Assembly: GCA_964624395.1 (NCBI GenBank)
Contig: CAZUWY010000006.1
Span: 1 to 42,423, forward strand
Reading direction: 5' to 3'
DNA length: 42,423 nt
Origin: UBA1046 sp964624395
Lineage (GTDB): Bacteria > Bacillota > Clostridia > Saccharofermentanales > DTU023
Below the pieces are notes generated by a model. It made no database searches. It was not told the DNA's origin and saw only the letters and a list, made by a program, of their open reading frames with translations. A program made the translations under genes and the position numbers. Below, in pieces: positions 8,650 to 17,165 of the stretch. Within the stretch, counting starts at the first letter, position 1, and each line of letters starts with the position of its first letter.

Positions 8650-10692
8650 ATGCAAATTGTAAAAGGTCGGTCCTGGTTTAAGGCCAGAAAGTACAAAACC
8701 CTGAATGAGATGCTGCTTTACAGCTTTCAAAATTTTTCCGACAACCCCTGTGTGCGCTATCGGATTAACCCTCAGGAAGATACGATCACGGTCAAATACC
8801 GGCAAATGCAGGCGGATGTTCTGGCCTTGCAGTATGCTCTGCACAGTCTGGGCGTACGGGAGGGGAAAATTGCTGTGATCGGAGAAAACAGCTATTTCTG
8901 GATGCTGTCTTACCTGGCTACAGTAATGGGTGCAGGTGTAATTGTGCCTCTTGACCGCATGCTCAAAGGGTCTGAAATTGCCCCTCTGATTAAAAGAGCT
9001 GATGTTGATCTGATCTTTTATGATGCCTCATTTCATGAAACCATTGTAGAAATAGCAAAAGATACTCCCGGACTCAAGACCTTGGTGATGATGCAAAAAG
9101 ACAGGGGCAGGGCTAAAGACAGAGAAGAAGTTATTTCCTCTCTAAAAGTTCCGGGTGAAAATTCTCATGATCAGATGGAGTCTTATATAAACTATAGCTT
9201 TGAAGATTTGATCGCTTACGGCTATAAAGAAATGAAAAAAATCGCTATCAGCCTTCGTCTGGGCGAAGAAGCAGTAGATCAGGCGCTGGTCAGGGCAAAA
9301 AAGGAGATTAAGGGAGATATCTCCCATCTTTTTGAGGAATATGGTGCCCAATTGCCGCCCGCTCCTTATGAAGTACCGGATCCCGAAGCAAGCCGCATCC
9401 TGATTTTCACCTCAGGAACTACTGATCTGGCCAAAGGAGTTTTGCTCAGCCATCGGGCAGTGACGGCGGATCTGGAGGCTCTGGCAGGTGTGGTGGATTT
9501 TGCCGACAGTCTCAGATCCCTATCGATCCTGCCTCTGCATCATTCCTTTGAAAATACCTGTGGCTTCCTTTGCATCCTCTATTACGGCGGCTGCATTCAT
9601 ATCTGCGATGGCTTGCGCTATATCCAGCAAAATGCCAAGGAATACCAGGTGGATATGATTATCGGGGTGCCGGCAGTATTTGATGCCTTCTATAATCGTA
9701 TTCAGGCAGTCTTGAAAAAGGAAAATAAAGATAAACTAGTCAGACGCATGATCAAGCTCTCCAATGCTTTGCGTAAAGTTGGCCTTGATCTGAGAAGAGT
9801 GTTCTTCAAAGATATTCTGGCAGCTTTTGGCGGCCGTCTCTGGATCGGTATTGCTGGCGGGGCTGCGATGAATGAAGAGGTTGTTGTCTTTTTTGAAAAC
9901 ATCGGCTTTAGGATTCTGGAAGGATATGGTCTGACAGAGACAGCACCGGTGGCGGCAGGCTGCAATCTGAAAATTTTCAAGGCTGGAACAGTAGGCCATC
10001 CTCTGGCGGGAATTGAGATTGCCATCGACAGTGATGATCCGGCAGAGCCCGGTGAGATTTTGATCAGAGGCCCGATCTTGATGAACGGTTACCATGATGA
10101 TCCCGAGGCCACAGCTGAAGCTATCGATCAGGATGGCTGGTTTCACAGCGGTGATCTGGGCAAAATCAATCCCAAGGACGGCACAATAAAGATAACCGGC
10201 AGGATTAAATCAATGATTGTGCTGGAATCGGGCAAGAAAGTTTTCCCTGAAGAAATAGAGGCGGCTCTGAAAAATTATGACTTTATCAAGGAGTCCATGG
10301 TTTATGGTTTAGAGGATAACCGCGGGGGCACCATCATCAGTGCCAAGATTGTTCTCGATGAGGATAAACTGGCTGACATGAAGGGCAAGGGTGAGGACTT
10401 GACCGTGCGCGAAAGACTGGATGATGCCATCAGTAAAATTAATGCCCAGCTGCCCTCTTTCAAATCGATCAAGACATATTTTTACAGCTCAGAGGATATG
10501 GTAAAAACCACTACCATGAAAATAAAACGCAATGTTGAGATAGAACAAATAAAGAATTTTATGCTCAAGCATAAATTGCGCTGGACAGATATGAACGGCC
10601 TCAATTTTGATGAAATTGAAGCTCTGAACGAGGAAGAGCTTGGCCAAATGATCAAAAAACAGATCAGTGCCTCAGCCCTTGACGTATTATGA
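8650..10692 (+). CDS. Long-chain fatty acid-CoA ligase (AMP-forming)
   Basis: The protein has about 680 residues and belongs to the ANL adenylate-forming superfamily. It would activate a fatty or other carboxylic acid to an acyl-adenylate and then acyl-CoA. Visible motifs are the ATP loop TSGTTDLAKG (254-263), GYGLTETAP (from 425), the ribose-binding GDLG (Asp502) and GRIKSMIVLESGKKVFPEE (from 518), near the hinge and C-terminal domain. The ATP loop differs from the usual TSGTTGxPKG by Asp for Gly and Ala for Pro. About 90 residues before that loop form a charged insertion. The start at 8650 has GAGGTGA just upstream; an ATG at 8617 lacks a ribosome site. The stop overlaps the next start (ATGA). 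The acyl substrate is unknown. Confidence 0.85.
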   Translation: MQIVKGRSWFKARKYKTLNEMLLYSFQNFSDNPCVRYRINPQEDTITVKYRQMQADVLALQYALHSLGVREGKIAVIGENSYFWMLSYLATVMGAGVIVPLDRMLKGSEIAPLIKRADVDLIFYDASFHETIVEIAKDTPGLKTLVMMQKDRGRAKDREEVISSLKVPGENSHDQMESYINYSFEDLIAYGYKEMKKIAISLRLGEEAVDQALVRAKKEIKGDISHLFEEYGAQLPPAPYEVPDPEASRILIFTSGTTDLAKGVLLSHRAVTADLEALAGVVDFADSLRSLSILPLHHSFENTCGFLCILYYGGCIHICDGLRYIQQNAKEYQVDMIIGVPAVFDAFYNRIQAVLKKENKDKLVRRMIKLSNALRKVGLDLRRVFFKDILAAFGGRLWIGIAGGAAMNEEVVVFFENIGFRILEGYGLTETAPVAAGCNLKIFKAGTVGHPLAGIEIAIDSDDPAEPGEILIRGPILMNGYHDDPEATAEAIDQDGWFHSGDLGKINPKDGTIKITGRIKSMIVLESGKKVFPEEIEAALKNYDFIKESMVYGLEDNRGGTIISAKIVLDEDKLADMKGKGEDLTVRERLDDAISKINAQLPSFKSIKTYFYSSEDMVKTTTMKIKRNVEIEQIKNFMLKHKLRWTDMNGLNFDEIEALNEEELGQMIKKQISASALDVL

Positions 10693-11666
10693 CGGATCGA
10701 AGGGGGAGAGAGAAAAAATTCTTCCGCAAAGCTGCTGCGGTCGCAATTAATGACAAGAAGAAATTGTCTAAATTGGCGGCCAGGCTGCAGAAGATCAGTT
10801 TTTTTTCCTTCCTCTTCGCCTGGATTAAAAGACTTGGCCAGGACAAAGTGAATCTAGTCAGTGCTCAACTGGCCTATTATCTGATCTTGGCTTTTTTCCC
10901 CTTCACCATCTTTTTGCTCAGTATTTTTAGTTATTCAAGATTCGGCCATGAGGAAATACTGGCCCAGCAGCTGGCTTTGCTGCCTGAGGCCGCAGCGGAT
11001 CTTCTTAAGCCGATCATGATGGATATTGTCAACAAAAGGAGCACTGCACTGCTTTCCACCTCATTGTTCTTGGCGCTCTGGTCCAGCTCGACAGGCATGC
11101 ATAATTTGCTCACAGCAATGTGCCGGACTTTTAGCGGGGGAGAGAGGAAAAGAGGCTTTATCAGGGCCCGCCTGATGGCCATCGCAGCCACGATCCTAAT
11201 TATTGTCCTCCTCGCCCTGCTGCTGATCAGCCAGGTGTTCGGCGATATAATTTACAATTATCTGAGGCAATATCTGGCCTGGGGCAATCTGGCCAAATCA
11301 ATCTGGAATTATGCCCTGACCTTGTTTCCCTTGCTGGTTTTGTCTCTGGGACTGGCCCTGCTCTATCGCTATGGTCCTCATTTTCCTGCCGGATCCAGAC
11401 TACCCTTTAAGAAAGCCTGGATCAGCGCTATTGTTGCCAGTATCAGCTGGATCCTTATTTCCTACGGCTTTGGTATCTATGTCAGCAATTTTGCCAACTA
11501 CTCCAATGTTTATGGCTCCCTGGGAGGCATCATTATTTTAATACTCTGGCTCTATTTCAGCGCCTTTACTATTATGGCGGGCTCCGTTCTGGCTTCGGTC
11601 TGGCAAGATAGGAGCAGGCAAAAAAAGATTGAGCCCCAAAGACTGCCTGAGGAAATTGCCCCATGA
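10689..11666 (+). CDS. YihY/BrkB family membrane protein
   Basis: This 325-residue protein has about six predicted membrane helices and the family hallmarks: the N-terminal AYYLILAFFPF segment and the C-terminal VYGSLGGIIILILWLYFSAF segment. The family was once called ribonuclease BN by mistake; its real function is not settled. The N-terminus is strongly basic and cytoplasmic. Its ATG overlaps the TGA of the acyl-CoA ligase gene by four bases, so the two are probably translationally coupled. That suggests, without proving, a role in lipid or membrane handling. Confidence 0.85.
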   Translation: MTDRRGREKKFFRKAAAVAINDKKKLSKLAARLQKISFFSFLFAWIKRLGQDKVNLVSAQLAYYLILAFFPFTIFLLSIFSYSRFGHEEILAQQLALLPEAAADLLKPIMMDIVNKRSTALLSTSLFLALWSSSTGMHNLLTAMCRTFSGGERKRGFIRARLMAIAATILIIVLLALLLISQVFGDIIYNYLRQYLAWGNLAKSIWNYALTLFPLLVLSLGLALLYRYGPHFPAGSRLPFKKAWISAIVASISWILISYGFGIYVSNFANYSNVYGSLGGIIILILWLYFSAFTIMAGSVLASVWQDRSRQKKIEPQRLPEEIAP

Positions 11667-11682
11667 CTGCAGCAGATCTTGC

Positions 11683-11715
11683 CTAATTAAGCTAGACAAG
11701 CATTATCTAATTAAG
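11683..11715 (+). repeat. Direct repeat CTAATTAAG before trpS
   Basis: The nonamer CTAATTAAG occurs at 11683-11691 and 11707-11715, 24 bases apart start to start, just before the AGGAGG (11719-11724) of trpS. It could be a binding site or chance in an AT-rich spacer. No T-box or trp attenuator is visible. Confidence 0.4.
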
Positions 11716-11731
11716 ATCAGGAGGATTAGAG

Positions 11732-12802
11732 ATGAAAAAAATTATTCTTACCGGGGATCGGCCTACCGGCCGCCTGCATCTAGGTCATTATGTCGGCTCT
11801 CTAAGAAACAGGGTAGAGCTGCAAAATTCCGGGGAATACTCTGAAATATTCATCATGATTGCAGATGCTCAGGCTCTGACCGATAATGCCGAAGATCCTG
11901 ACAAGATTAGAGAGAGTATCATTGATGTCACTTTAGATTATCTGGCGGCAGGTCTGGATCCCCAAAAATCCACTATCTTGATTCAATCCCAGATACCGGA
12001 GATTTTTGAACTGAGTTTTTACTATATGAATCTGGTCACAGTAGCCCGTTTGGAAAGAAACCCCACGGTGAAGACCGAGATCAGGCAAAAAGATTTTGAG
12101 CAAAGTGTCCCGGTGGGCTTTTTCACTTATCCTATCAGTCAGGCGGCAGATATTACTGCCTTCCAGGCCACCACGGTGCCCGTGGGCGAAGATCAGGCGC
12201 CGATGCTGGAACAAACCAGAGAGATTGTGCATAAGTTTAATTCTGTCTACGGCGAGGCCTTGACCATGCCAGAGATTTTGCTGCCGGAAAAAAAGATCTG
12301 CCAGCGTCTGCCCGGCACAGACGGTAAAGCCAAAATGTCAAAGAGCCTGGGCAACTGCATCTATCTGTCGGATTCCGCGGCTCAGATCTGGGAGAAAGTC
12401 CGCAGCATGTATACAGATCCCGATCATTTAAAGATTTCTGACCCGGGGAAAGTTGAAGGAAATGTCGTTTTTACCTATCTTGATGTCTTTGCCGAGGATT
12501 GTCATTTCGCTTCATATCTGCCCGAGTATGCCAATCTTGATGAGCTCAAGGCGCATTACCGTCGAGGAGGCCTGGGAGATATCAAGGTGAAAAAATTTCT
12601 CAATCAGGTTTTGGAGGCGGAAATCGGCCCGATCCGCCAAAAGAGAGAAGAGTGGGCGCAAAGGATTCCTGAAGTGGTAGCGATACTAGAAACCGGTACA
12701 GCCAAAGCCAGAATTAAAGCGCAGCAGACCTTGCAAGCGGTCAAGGCAGCAATGCGGATTGATTATTTTGGCAAAAATGATCTGAGGGATACCTTTGATT
12801 GA
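11732..12802 (+). CDS. trpS: Tryptophanyl-tRNA synthetase
   Basis: This 356-residue class I synthetase couples tryptophan to tRNA-Trp in the cytoplasm. The HIGH motif is HLGH (16-19) within PTGRLHLGHYVGSL, and KMSKS is at 201-205. The protein is slightly longer than the usual 330-340-residue bacterial enzyme, matching the variant carrying an inserted loop around the KMSKS approach. A strong AGGAGG is seven bases before the ATG. It sits 65 bases after the YihY gene and 43 bases before the EamA transporter, on the same strand. Confidence 0.97.
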   Translation: MKKIILTGDRPTGRLHLGHYVGSLRNRVELQNSGEYSEIFIMIADAQALTDNAEDPDKIRESIIDVTLDYLAAGLDPQKSTILIQSQIPEIFELSFYYMNLVTVARLERNPTVKTEIRQKDFEQSVPVGFFTYPISQAADITAFQATTVPVGEDQAPMLEQTREIVHKFNSVYGEALTMPEILLPEKKICQRLPGTDGKAKMSKSLGNCIYLSDSAAQIWEKVRSMYTDPDHLKISDPGKVEGNVVFTYLDVFAEDCHFASYLPEYANLDELKAHYRRGGLGDIKVKKFLNQVLEAEIGPIRQKREEWAQRIPEVVAILETGTAKARIKAQQTLQAVKAAMRIDYFGKNDLRDTFD

Positions 12803-12845
12803 CCGCTTGGACTTAACTTGATAAATGGACAGGTAAGTATAAGGC

Positions 12846-13793
12846 ATGGATAGAAGGCAAAAGCAGGCAACTTTAATTAGCATTGTGACCAGTATCATCT
12901 GGGGTTTTAGTTTCATGTTCACCCGCAGTGTTGTAGTGCGCATACCATTTTTATATCTCTTGAGCTGGCGTTTTCTGGTAGCCTTTTTGGGCTTTTTGCT
13001 TTTACTGGCCCTGGGTGTGTACAAGATGAATCTCAAGGGCAAAAAGCTGATGCCTTTAATCTATATAGCTATCGCCGAGCCATTGGTCTTTTTTACCTGT
13101 GAATCTATTGCCCTCTTGCGCACATCCACAACTGAAACCAGCCTGATGATCTCCACCATACCGATAGCAGCTATGATCGTGGGGGTGTTCGTAGCCAAGG
13201 AAATGCCGACTGCCAAACAGGCTGTCGCCATAGTACTCTCTGTCATAGGCGTGATCGTCATTATTCTGGGCAAGAGCCTGGTCGGCCTCAAATTTGATAT
13301 CATCGGTTATCTGGTTCTGACTGTGGCTGTTTTCAGCGGGGCCATATTCTCAGCACTTTCGGCTAAATACCATGAGTACAGCAGTGTTGAAAAGAGCTTT
13401 ATCATGATCCTTTTGGGCTTGCTGGGCTTTGGCAGTGCAGCTCTTGTCCAGAGCATTAGAACCCAGACAACCATGGAATGGCTCACGCTGCCTTTCAGGG
13501 ACAGCGGCTTTCTCACCGCTATTCTTTATCTCGGATTTTTAGCCTCAATAGTTTGTTATGTCGGTCAAAACTACAGTATTTCAGTCATAGGTTTGAACAG
13601 AAATGTCTCCTTTGCCGGTGTCACCACCTTGACTTCTGTTTTGGCCGGCGTCTTCATTCTCAAGGAGAGTTTTACCGCCAGTATGCTGCTTGGTGGTATT
13701 ATGGTGTTGATTGGAGTATATGGAGCCAATTACTATACTCCGCAAAGAGAAGAAAAAACGCAGAGCGTCCCAGATTTTGATCAAGAAGATTAA
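12846..13793 (+). CDS. EamA/DMT-family transporter
   Basis: This 315-residue integral membrane protein has about ten hydrophobic helices in two EamA repeats (roughly residues 8-140 and 155-295), typical of the drug/metabolite transporter superfamily. Members export or import amino acids, sugars, nucleotides or drugs; the substrate cannot be read from sequence. Recognisable family features include the N-terminal IIWGFSF segment, the SLMISTIPI segment at the end of helix 3-4, and the LTSVLAGVFILKE stretch in the second half. It precedes the ABC substrate-binding gene by only 18 bases and may belong to the same transcript. Confidence 0.88.
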   Translation: MDRRQKQATLISIVTSIIWGFSFMFTRSVVVRIPFLYLLSWRFLVAFLGFLLLLALGVYKMNLKGKKLMPLIYIAIAEPLVFFTCESIALLRTSTTETSLMISTIPIAAMIVGVFVAKEMPTAKQAVAIVLSVIGVIVIILGKSLVGLKFDIIGYLVLTVAVFSGAIFSALSAKYHEYSSVEKSFIMILLGLLGFGSAALVQSIRTQTTMEWLTLPFRDSGFLTAILYLGFLASIVCYVGQNYSISVIGLNRNVSFAGVTTLTSVLAGVFILKESFTASMLLGGIMVLIGVYGANYYTPQREEKTQSVPDFDQED

Positions 13794-13811
13794 TGCCTAA
13801 GGAGGAAAATG

Positions 13812-14924
13812 ATGAAACGCTTAATGGTATTTTTGCTGGTTTTGGTGCTGCTTTTCACCTTGATCGCCTGCAAAAAAGAAGAAACAAAAGAAGATTTACC
13901 AGCTCAGGATTCTACTGAGGAAGCTAAGGATCCTGGCACAAAGAAGAAACTGATCGTTGCCAATTGGCAAGGTTATGGTTCTGATGCCGACTATGCCGTT
14001 AAAAAATTCGAAGAAGAAAATAATTGCGAAGTAATCCATCAATATTTTGATTCCGAGGAAGCCCTGCTCAATATGCTGAGGCAGGGAGGACTAGGTGAAA
14101 TTGATGTCTGCCTGCCCAATATGGCCTATGTGGCGATTGGCAAGCGAGAAGATATGTTTACACCCCTCGATACCAGTAAATTAAAAAATTATGCCGATCT
14201 GAGGGAAGATCTGTGTGATGTAGCAGATATCAAGGGGGAAAAGGGAGAAATTTTGGGCGTTCCCTGGACCTGGGGCACCACTTCTCTAGGTTATAATGCT
14301 GAAGCTGTGGGCAAGGAGATCACATCCTGGTCAGCTCTGTGGGATCCCGCCTATAAGGGCAAAATTGCCTATTTCGATGACCATACCACGGCCATTCTCA
14401 TTGCCGCACTCTACAGCGGCGAGGACCCTGAAAATCCCGATCTAAACAAGATTAAGGAGACACTGTTGGAGTTAAAAGCCAATGCCAAGCTTTTCTGGTC
14501 CAGCTATGACTCCTTTGCCAAACCTTACTCCGCCGGCGAGATAGTGATGGGCAGCGTCTGGTCAGGAGCTGCTACCCAGCTCAATGCCACAGGCGAAAAA
14601 ATTGAGTATATCTATCCTGAGGAGGGGACAGTGGCCTGGGTGGATTATTGGAGCATTCCTAAAAATGCACCCAATGAAGATTTAGCCTATAAATGGATAG
14701 ATTGGATGACCTCGGTTGAATTTCAGTCCACCTATGCAGCTGATCTGGAAGCTCAGCCACCGATCCCGACAAATAACAAGGTATTTGATGTCTTAAGCGA
14801 TGATGTCAAAGCGGCCTTGTATGTGGAAGATCTGCCGGAGATTTTAGCTTTCCAAAAAGAGCTGCCAGCTGACATCAATCAGGCCTGGCTGGATCTTTGG
14901 AATGAGGTAAAAGCCACTAATTAA
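13812..14924 (+). CDS. PotD-type ABC substrate-binding lipoprotein
   Basis: This roughly 370-residue lipoprotein begins with a signal peptide ending in the lipobox LIAC (Cys20). The mature protein would be anchored outside the membrane and deliver substrate to the adjacent permeases. The fold is of the spermidine/putrescine-binding type: the early ANWQGYGSDADYAVKKF segment and PWTWGTTSLGYN match the polyamine-binding family layout. Relatives bind polyamines, opines and related compounds, so polyamine is only a first guess. Two ATGs are adjacent (13809 and 13812); GGAGG at 13801-13805 fits the second better by spacing. It is the first gene of the importer set. Confidence 0.85.
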   Translation: MKRLMVFLLVLVLLFTLIACKKEETKEDLPAQDSTEEAKDPGTKKKLIVANWQGYGSDADYAVKKFEEENNCEVIHQYFDSEEALLNMLRQGGLGEIDVCLPNMAYVAIGKREDMFTPLDTSKLKNYADLREDLCDVADIKGEKGEILGVPWTWGTTSLGYNAEAVGKEITSWSALWDPAYKGKIAYFDDHTTAILIAALYSGEDPENPDLNKIKETLLELKANAKLFWSSYDSFAKPYSAGEIVMGSVWSGAATQLNATGEKIEYIYPEEGTVAWVDYWSIPKNAPNEDLAYKWIDWMTSVEFQSTYAADLEAQPPIPTNNKVFDVLSDDVKAALYVEDLPEILAFQKELPADINQAWLDLWNEVKATN

Positions 14925-14997
14925 TGCTGTTGAAGGCAAAAGATGAGAGTTACAGCCCTGCCGGCTCGAGAGGGATTGCTTTTTTGAGGAGAGCGTG

Positions 14998-15849
14998 ATG
15001 TCAAGATCTAAACTTAAAACCTGGCTCCTTATGTTGCCGGGCGCCGGCATGCTGCTTGCCCTTGTCCTTTTGCCTTTAACCCTTTTGATCTTTTTCAGCC
15101 TCATATCTGGAAACCAGCTGAGCTTTGCTTCCGGTCTGGGGCTTAGCAATTATCGCAGTATTTTCAACAGCGGGCTTTTTAGCCCGCTGATGCTTAAATC
15201 TCTGCTGATGGCATTCTTAGTCACTTTTTCCTCCATCCTCATTTCCTATCCGGTGGCTTACGGACTGGCCAAGGTTGTAACTTCTAAATGGCGCAACAGC
15301 CTGATCGTCATGCTCATTATTCCCTTTTTTACCTCACAGCTTTTGCTCATCTATTCCATGATGGTAATGTTTCAGTCGCAGGGACCTATTATGAGCTTTT
15401 TATCCTTGTTTGGTGCAGACCCCACCCGCTCGATACTTTATAGTAATTTTGCCGTCTATCTGATTTTGCTCTATCAATTCCTGCCCTATATGGTGCTTAC
15501 CTTGTATTCTTCACTGGCCAAGATCGACAACAACACAATCTTTGCCGCCAGAAGTTTAGGAGCGGGGAGGATTCGCCTCTTCTTTGACCTGATCTTGCCC
15601 TTGTCCACTCCCGGGCTTGTTTCAGGCATAATTTTGGTCTTTGTCCCGGTGGCAGGCAGCTTTGTGGAATCAAATCTGGCCGGAGGGACCAGAGGGATGA
15701 TGATCGGCTCTTTAATTGACACCAATTTTTCTGTCTCTCTCAATATGGGCAGAGGATCTGCCCTTTGTGTCTTGTTTTTACTGGTGATCTCTGTGGTGAC
15801 CTTTATCATTCAGTCGGCCCTTAATTATTTTGCGGGGAAGAGATTATGA
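14998..15849 (+). CDS. PotB-type ABC permease
   Basis: This roughly 283-residue permease has about six membrane helices and the ABC-contact EAA loop (AARSLGAGRIRLFFDLILP). It forms the membrane channel with the following permease. GAGGAG at 14986-14991 suits the ATG at 14998 better than the GTG at 14995. The last four bases overlap the next start (ATGA). Similarity is to PotB of polyamine-type importers; substrate is inferred from the family only. Confidence 0.88.
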   Translation: MSRSKLKTWLLMLPGAGMLLALVLLPLTLLIFFSLISGNQLSFASGLGLSNYRSIFNSGLFSPLMLKSLLMAFLVTFSSILISYPVAYGLAKVVTSKWRNSLIVMLIIPFFTSQLLLIYSMMVMFQSQGPIMSFLSLFGADPTRSILYSNFAVYLILLYQFLPYMVLTLYSSLAKIDNNTIFAARSLGAGRIRLFFDLILPLSTPGLVSGIILVFVPVAGSFVESNLAGGTRGMMIGSLIDTNFSVSLNMGRGSALCVLFLLVISVVTFIIQSALNYFAGKRL

Positions 15850-16628
15850 AAAAGAGTCCCTGGATTAGACTGATTATTGTTCTGACCTTCATATTTATTT
15901 TCGCCCCCATTATCGTGGTGGTGGTCATGAGCTTTAATAGCTCTCAATACGGAACTTTGCCCTTCAATTTCACCACAGGCTGGTATGAAAGGCTGTTTTC
16001 TGTCGGAGGTCTGGGCAAAGCGACCTGGCTTTCCATCTGGTTTTCTATGCTGGTGACGGTCTTTTCAGCTTTGATCGGTTTACTTACCAGCCTGGGACTG
16101 CGCAAAATGTCCAAAAGAGCGGCCAAACGCTTCATAGCCTTTTTGAATCTGGGCGTGATCATCCCCTGGCTGGTGCTGGGAGTTGCCCTTTTGATGATCT
16201 TTAATTTTGCCGGCCTGGGCAGGTCCTATCTGGGTTTGTTTTTGGGCAACAGTATCTGCGTACTGCCCTATATTGTTCTTTTGGTCTATCCCTCTTTGAT
16301 GTCGCTGAACAAAAATGTCGAATACGCGGCCAGAGTCTTGGGGGCAAGCTCAAGGCGCACTCTTTTTACGGTTGTGCTGCCCGGGATACTGCCCGCCCTT
16401 CTGGCCTCATCCCTGATGGCCTTTATGGTCTGCTTCAATAATTTTGTCATCCAGTACTATCTGGCCCCCTTTGGCGTGAGAACCCTGCCGATGGAGATCT
16501 ATAATCTGGTCCGGGTCGGCTACAAACCGGACATCAACGCTCTGGCGACAATCATGACCTTGATCTCCATTGCTCTGGTCATGCTGGTGAACAAGCTGGG
16601 TTATGGCAGCAAACAGGAGTTTATTTAA
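15846..16628 (+). CDS. PotC-type ABC permease
   Basis: This 260-residue second permease has six predicted helices and an EAA loop (AARVLGASSRRTLFTVVLP). It is the PotC-like partner of the preceding protein. Its start overlaps the upstream gene by four bases. Its TAA is followed directly, with no intervening base, by the ATG of the cysteine hydrolase gene, so the hydrolase is inserted between the importer's permease and ATPase genes. Confidence 0.88.
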   Translation: MKKSPWIRLIIVLTFIFIFAPIIVVVVMSFNSSQYGTLPFNFTTGWYERLFSVGGLGKATWLSIWFSMLVTVFSALIGLLTSLGLRKMSKRAAKRFIAFLNLGVIIPWLVLGVALLMIFNFAGLGRSYLGLFLGNSICVLPYIVLLVYPSLMSLNKNVEYAARVLGASSRRTLFTVVLPGILPALLASSLMAFMVCFNNFVIQYYLAPFGVRTLPMEIYNLVRVGYKPDINALATIMTLISIALVMLVNKLGYGSKQEFI

Positions 16629-17165
16629 ATGAAGAGAGCTTTGCTGGTTATAGATATGCAAAACGTCTATGCTAAAGACGCTGCCTGGGCAACCCCCGGT
16701 TTTGCAGCTGCGCTAGACAATATCCTTTTGCTTTGCCAGAGATATAAAGAGCGGATTTTTACCAGGCATCTGCCCTTTTTGGACCCGCCCGGCCGCTGGC
16801 GGCAATACAATCATTTCGCCCGCAAAATCAATGAGGACAAAGAGGCCCAGTTATTAGTATCTGAGCTGAGAGCAGTTGAACATCAACTATTTGACAAATA
16901 TACCTATTCTGCTCTGGCTTCCGGTGCTTTGAAAGATTATCTTTTAGCAAAGGATTTTGACGAGATTTTAATTTGCGGTGTGCAGACGGAGTTTTGCGTG
17001 CTGGCGACTTTGCTGGAAGCTGTTGACTTGGGCCTCCCGGTCACCTTGGTCGCAGATGCCTGCGCCGGCAGCCTGCCGATCTTTAATGCAGCTATTATCT
17101 CTTTGGTCAAGCGCATGCCGGAGCAGGCAGAGATAAAATACACACAGGAATTGATTTATGGCTGA
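16629..17165 (+). CDS. Isochorismatase-like cysteine hydrolase
   Basis: This 178-residue cytoplasmic enzyme belongs to the isochorismatase/nicotinamidase superfamily. The catalytic triad is visible: Asp9 in VIDMQN, Lys90 in FDKYTYSA, and nucleophile Cys123 in TEFCVLAT, preceded by the usual CGVQTE. Members hydrolyse C-N bonds of amides (nicotinamide, ureidoacrylate, N-carbamoyl compounds) or vinyl ethers. The classical nicotinamidase zinc-site pattern is not obvious here, so a nicotinamidase call is not supported. It abuts the PotC-like gene and overlaps the ATPase gene by eight bases, which ties its job to the imported substrate. Confidence 0.85.
   Translation: MKRALLVIDMQNVYAKDAAWATPGFAAALDNILLLCQRYKERIFTRHLPFLDPPGRWRQYNHFARKINEDKEAQLLVSELRAVEHQLFDKYTYSALASGALKDYLLAKDFDEILICGVQTEFCVLATLLEAVDLGLPVTLVADACAGSLPIFNAAIISLVKRMPEQAEIKYTQELIYG

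Noticed and set aside
16629..17165. Nicotinamidase (pncA) call for the cysteine hydrolase
   Set aside because: The triad fits the superfamily, but the metal-site pattern and operon context do not support nicotinamide as substrate.
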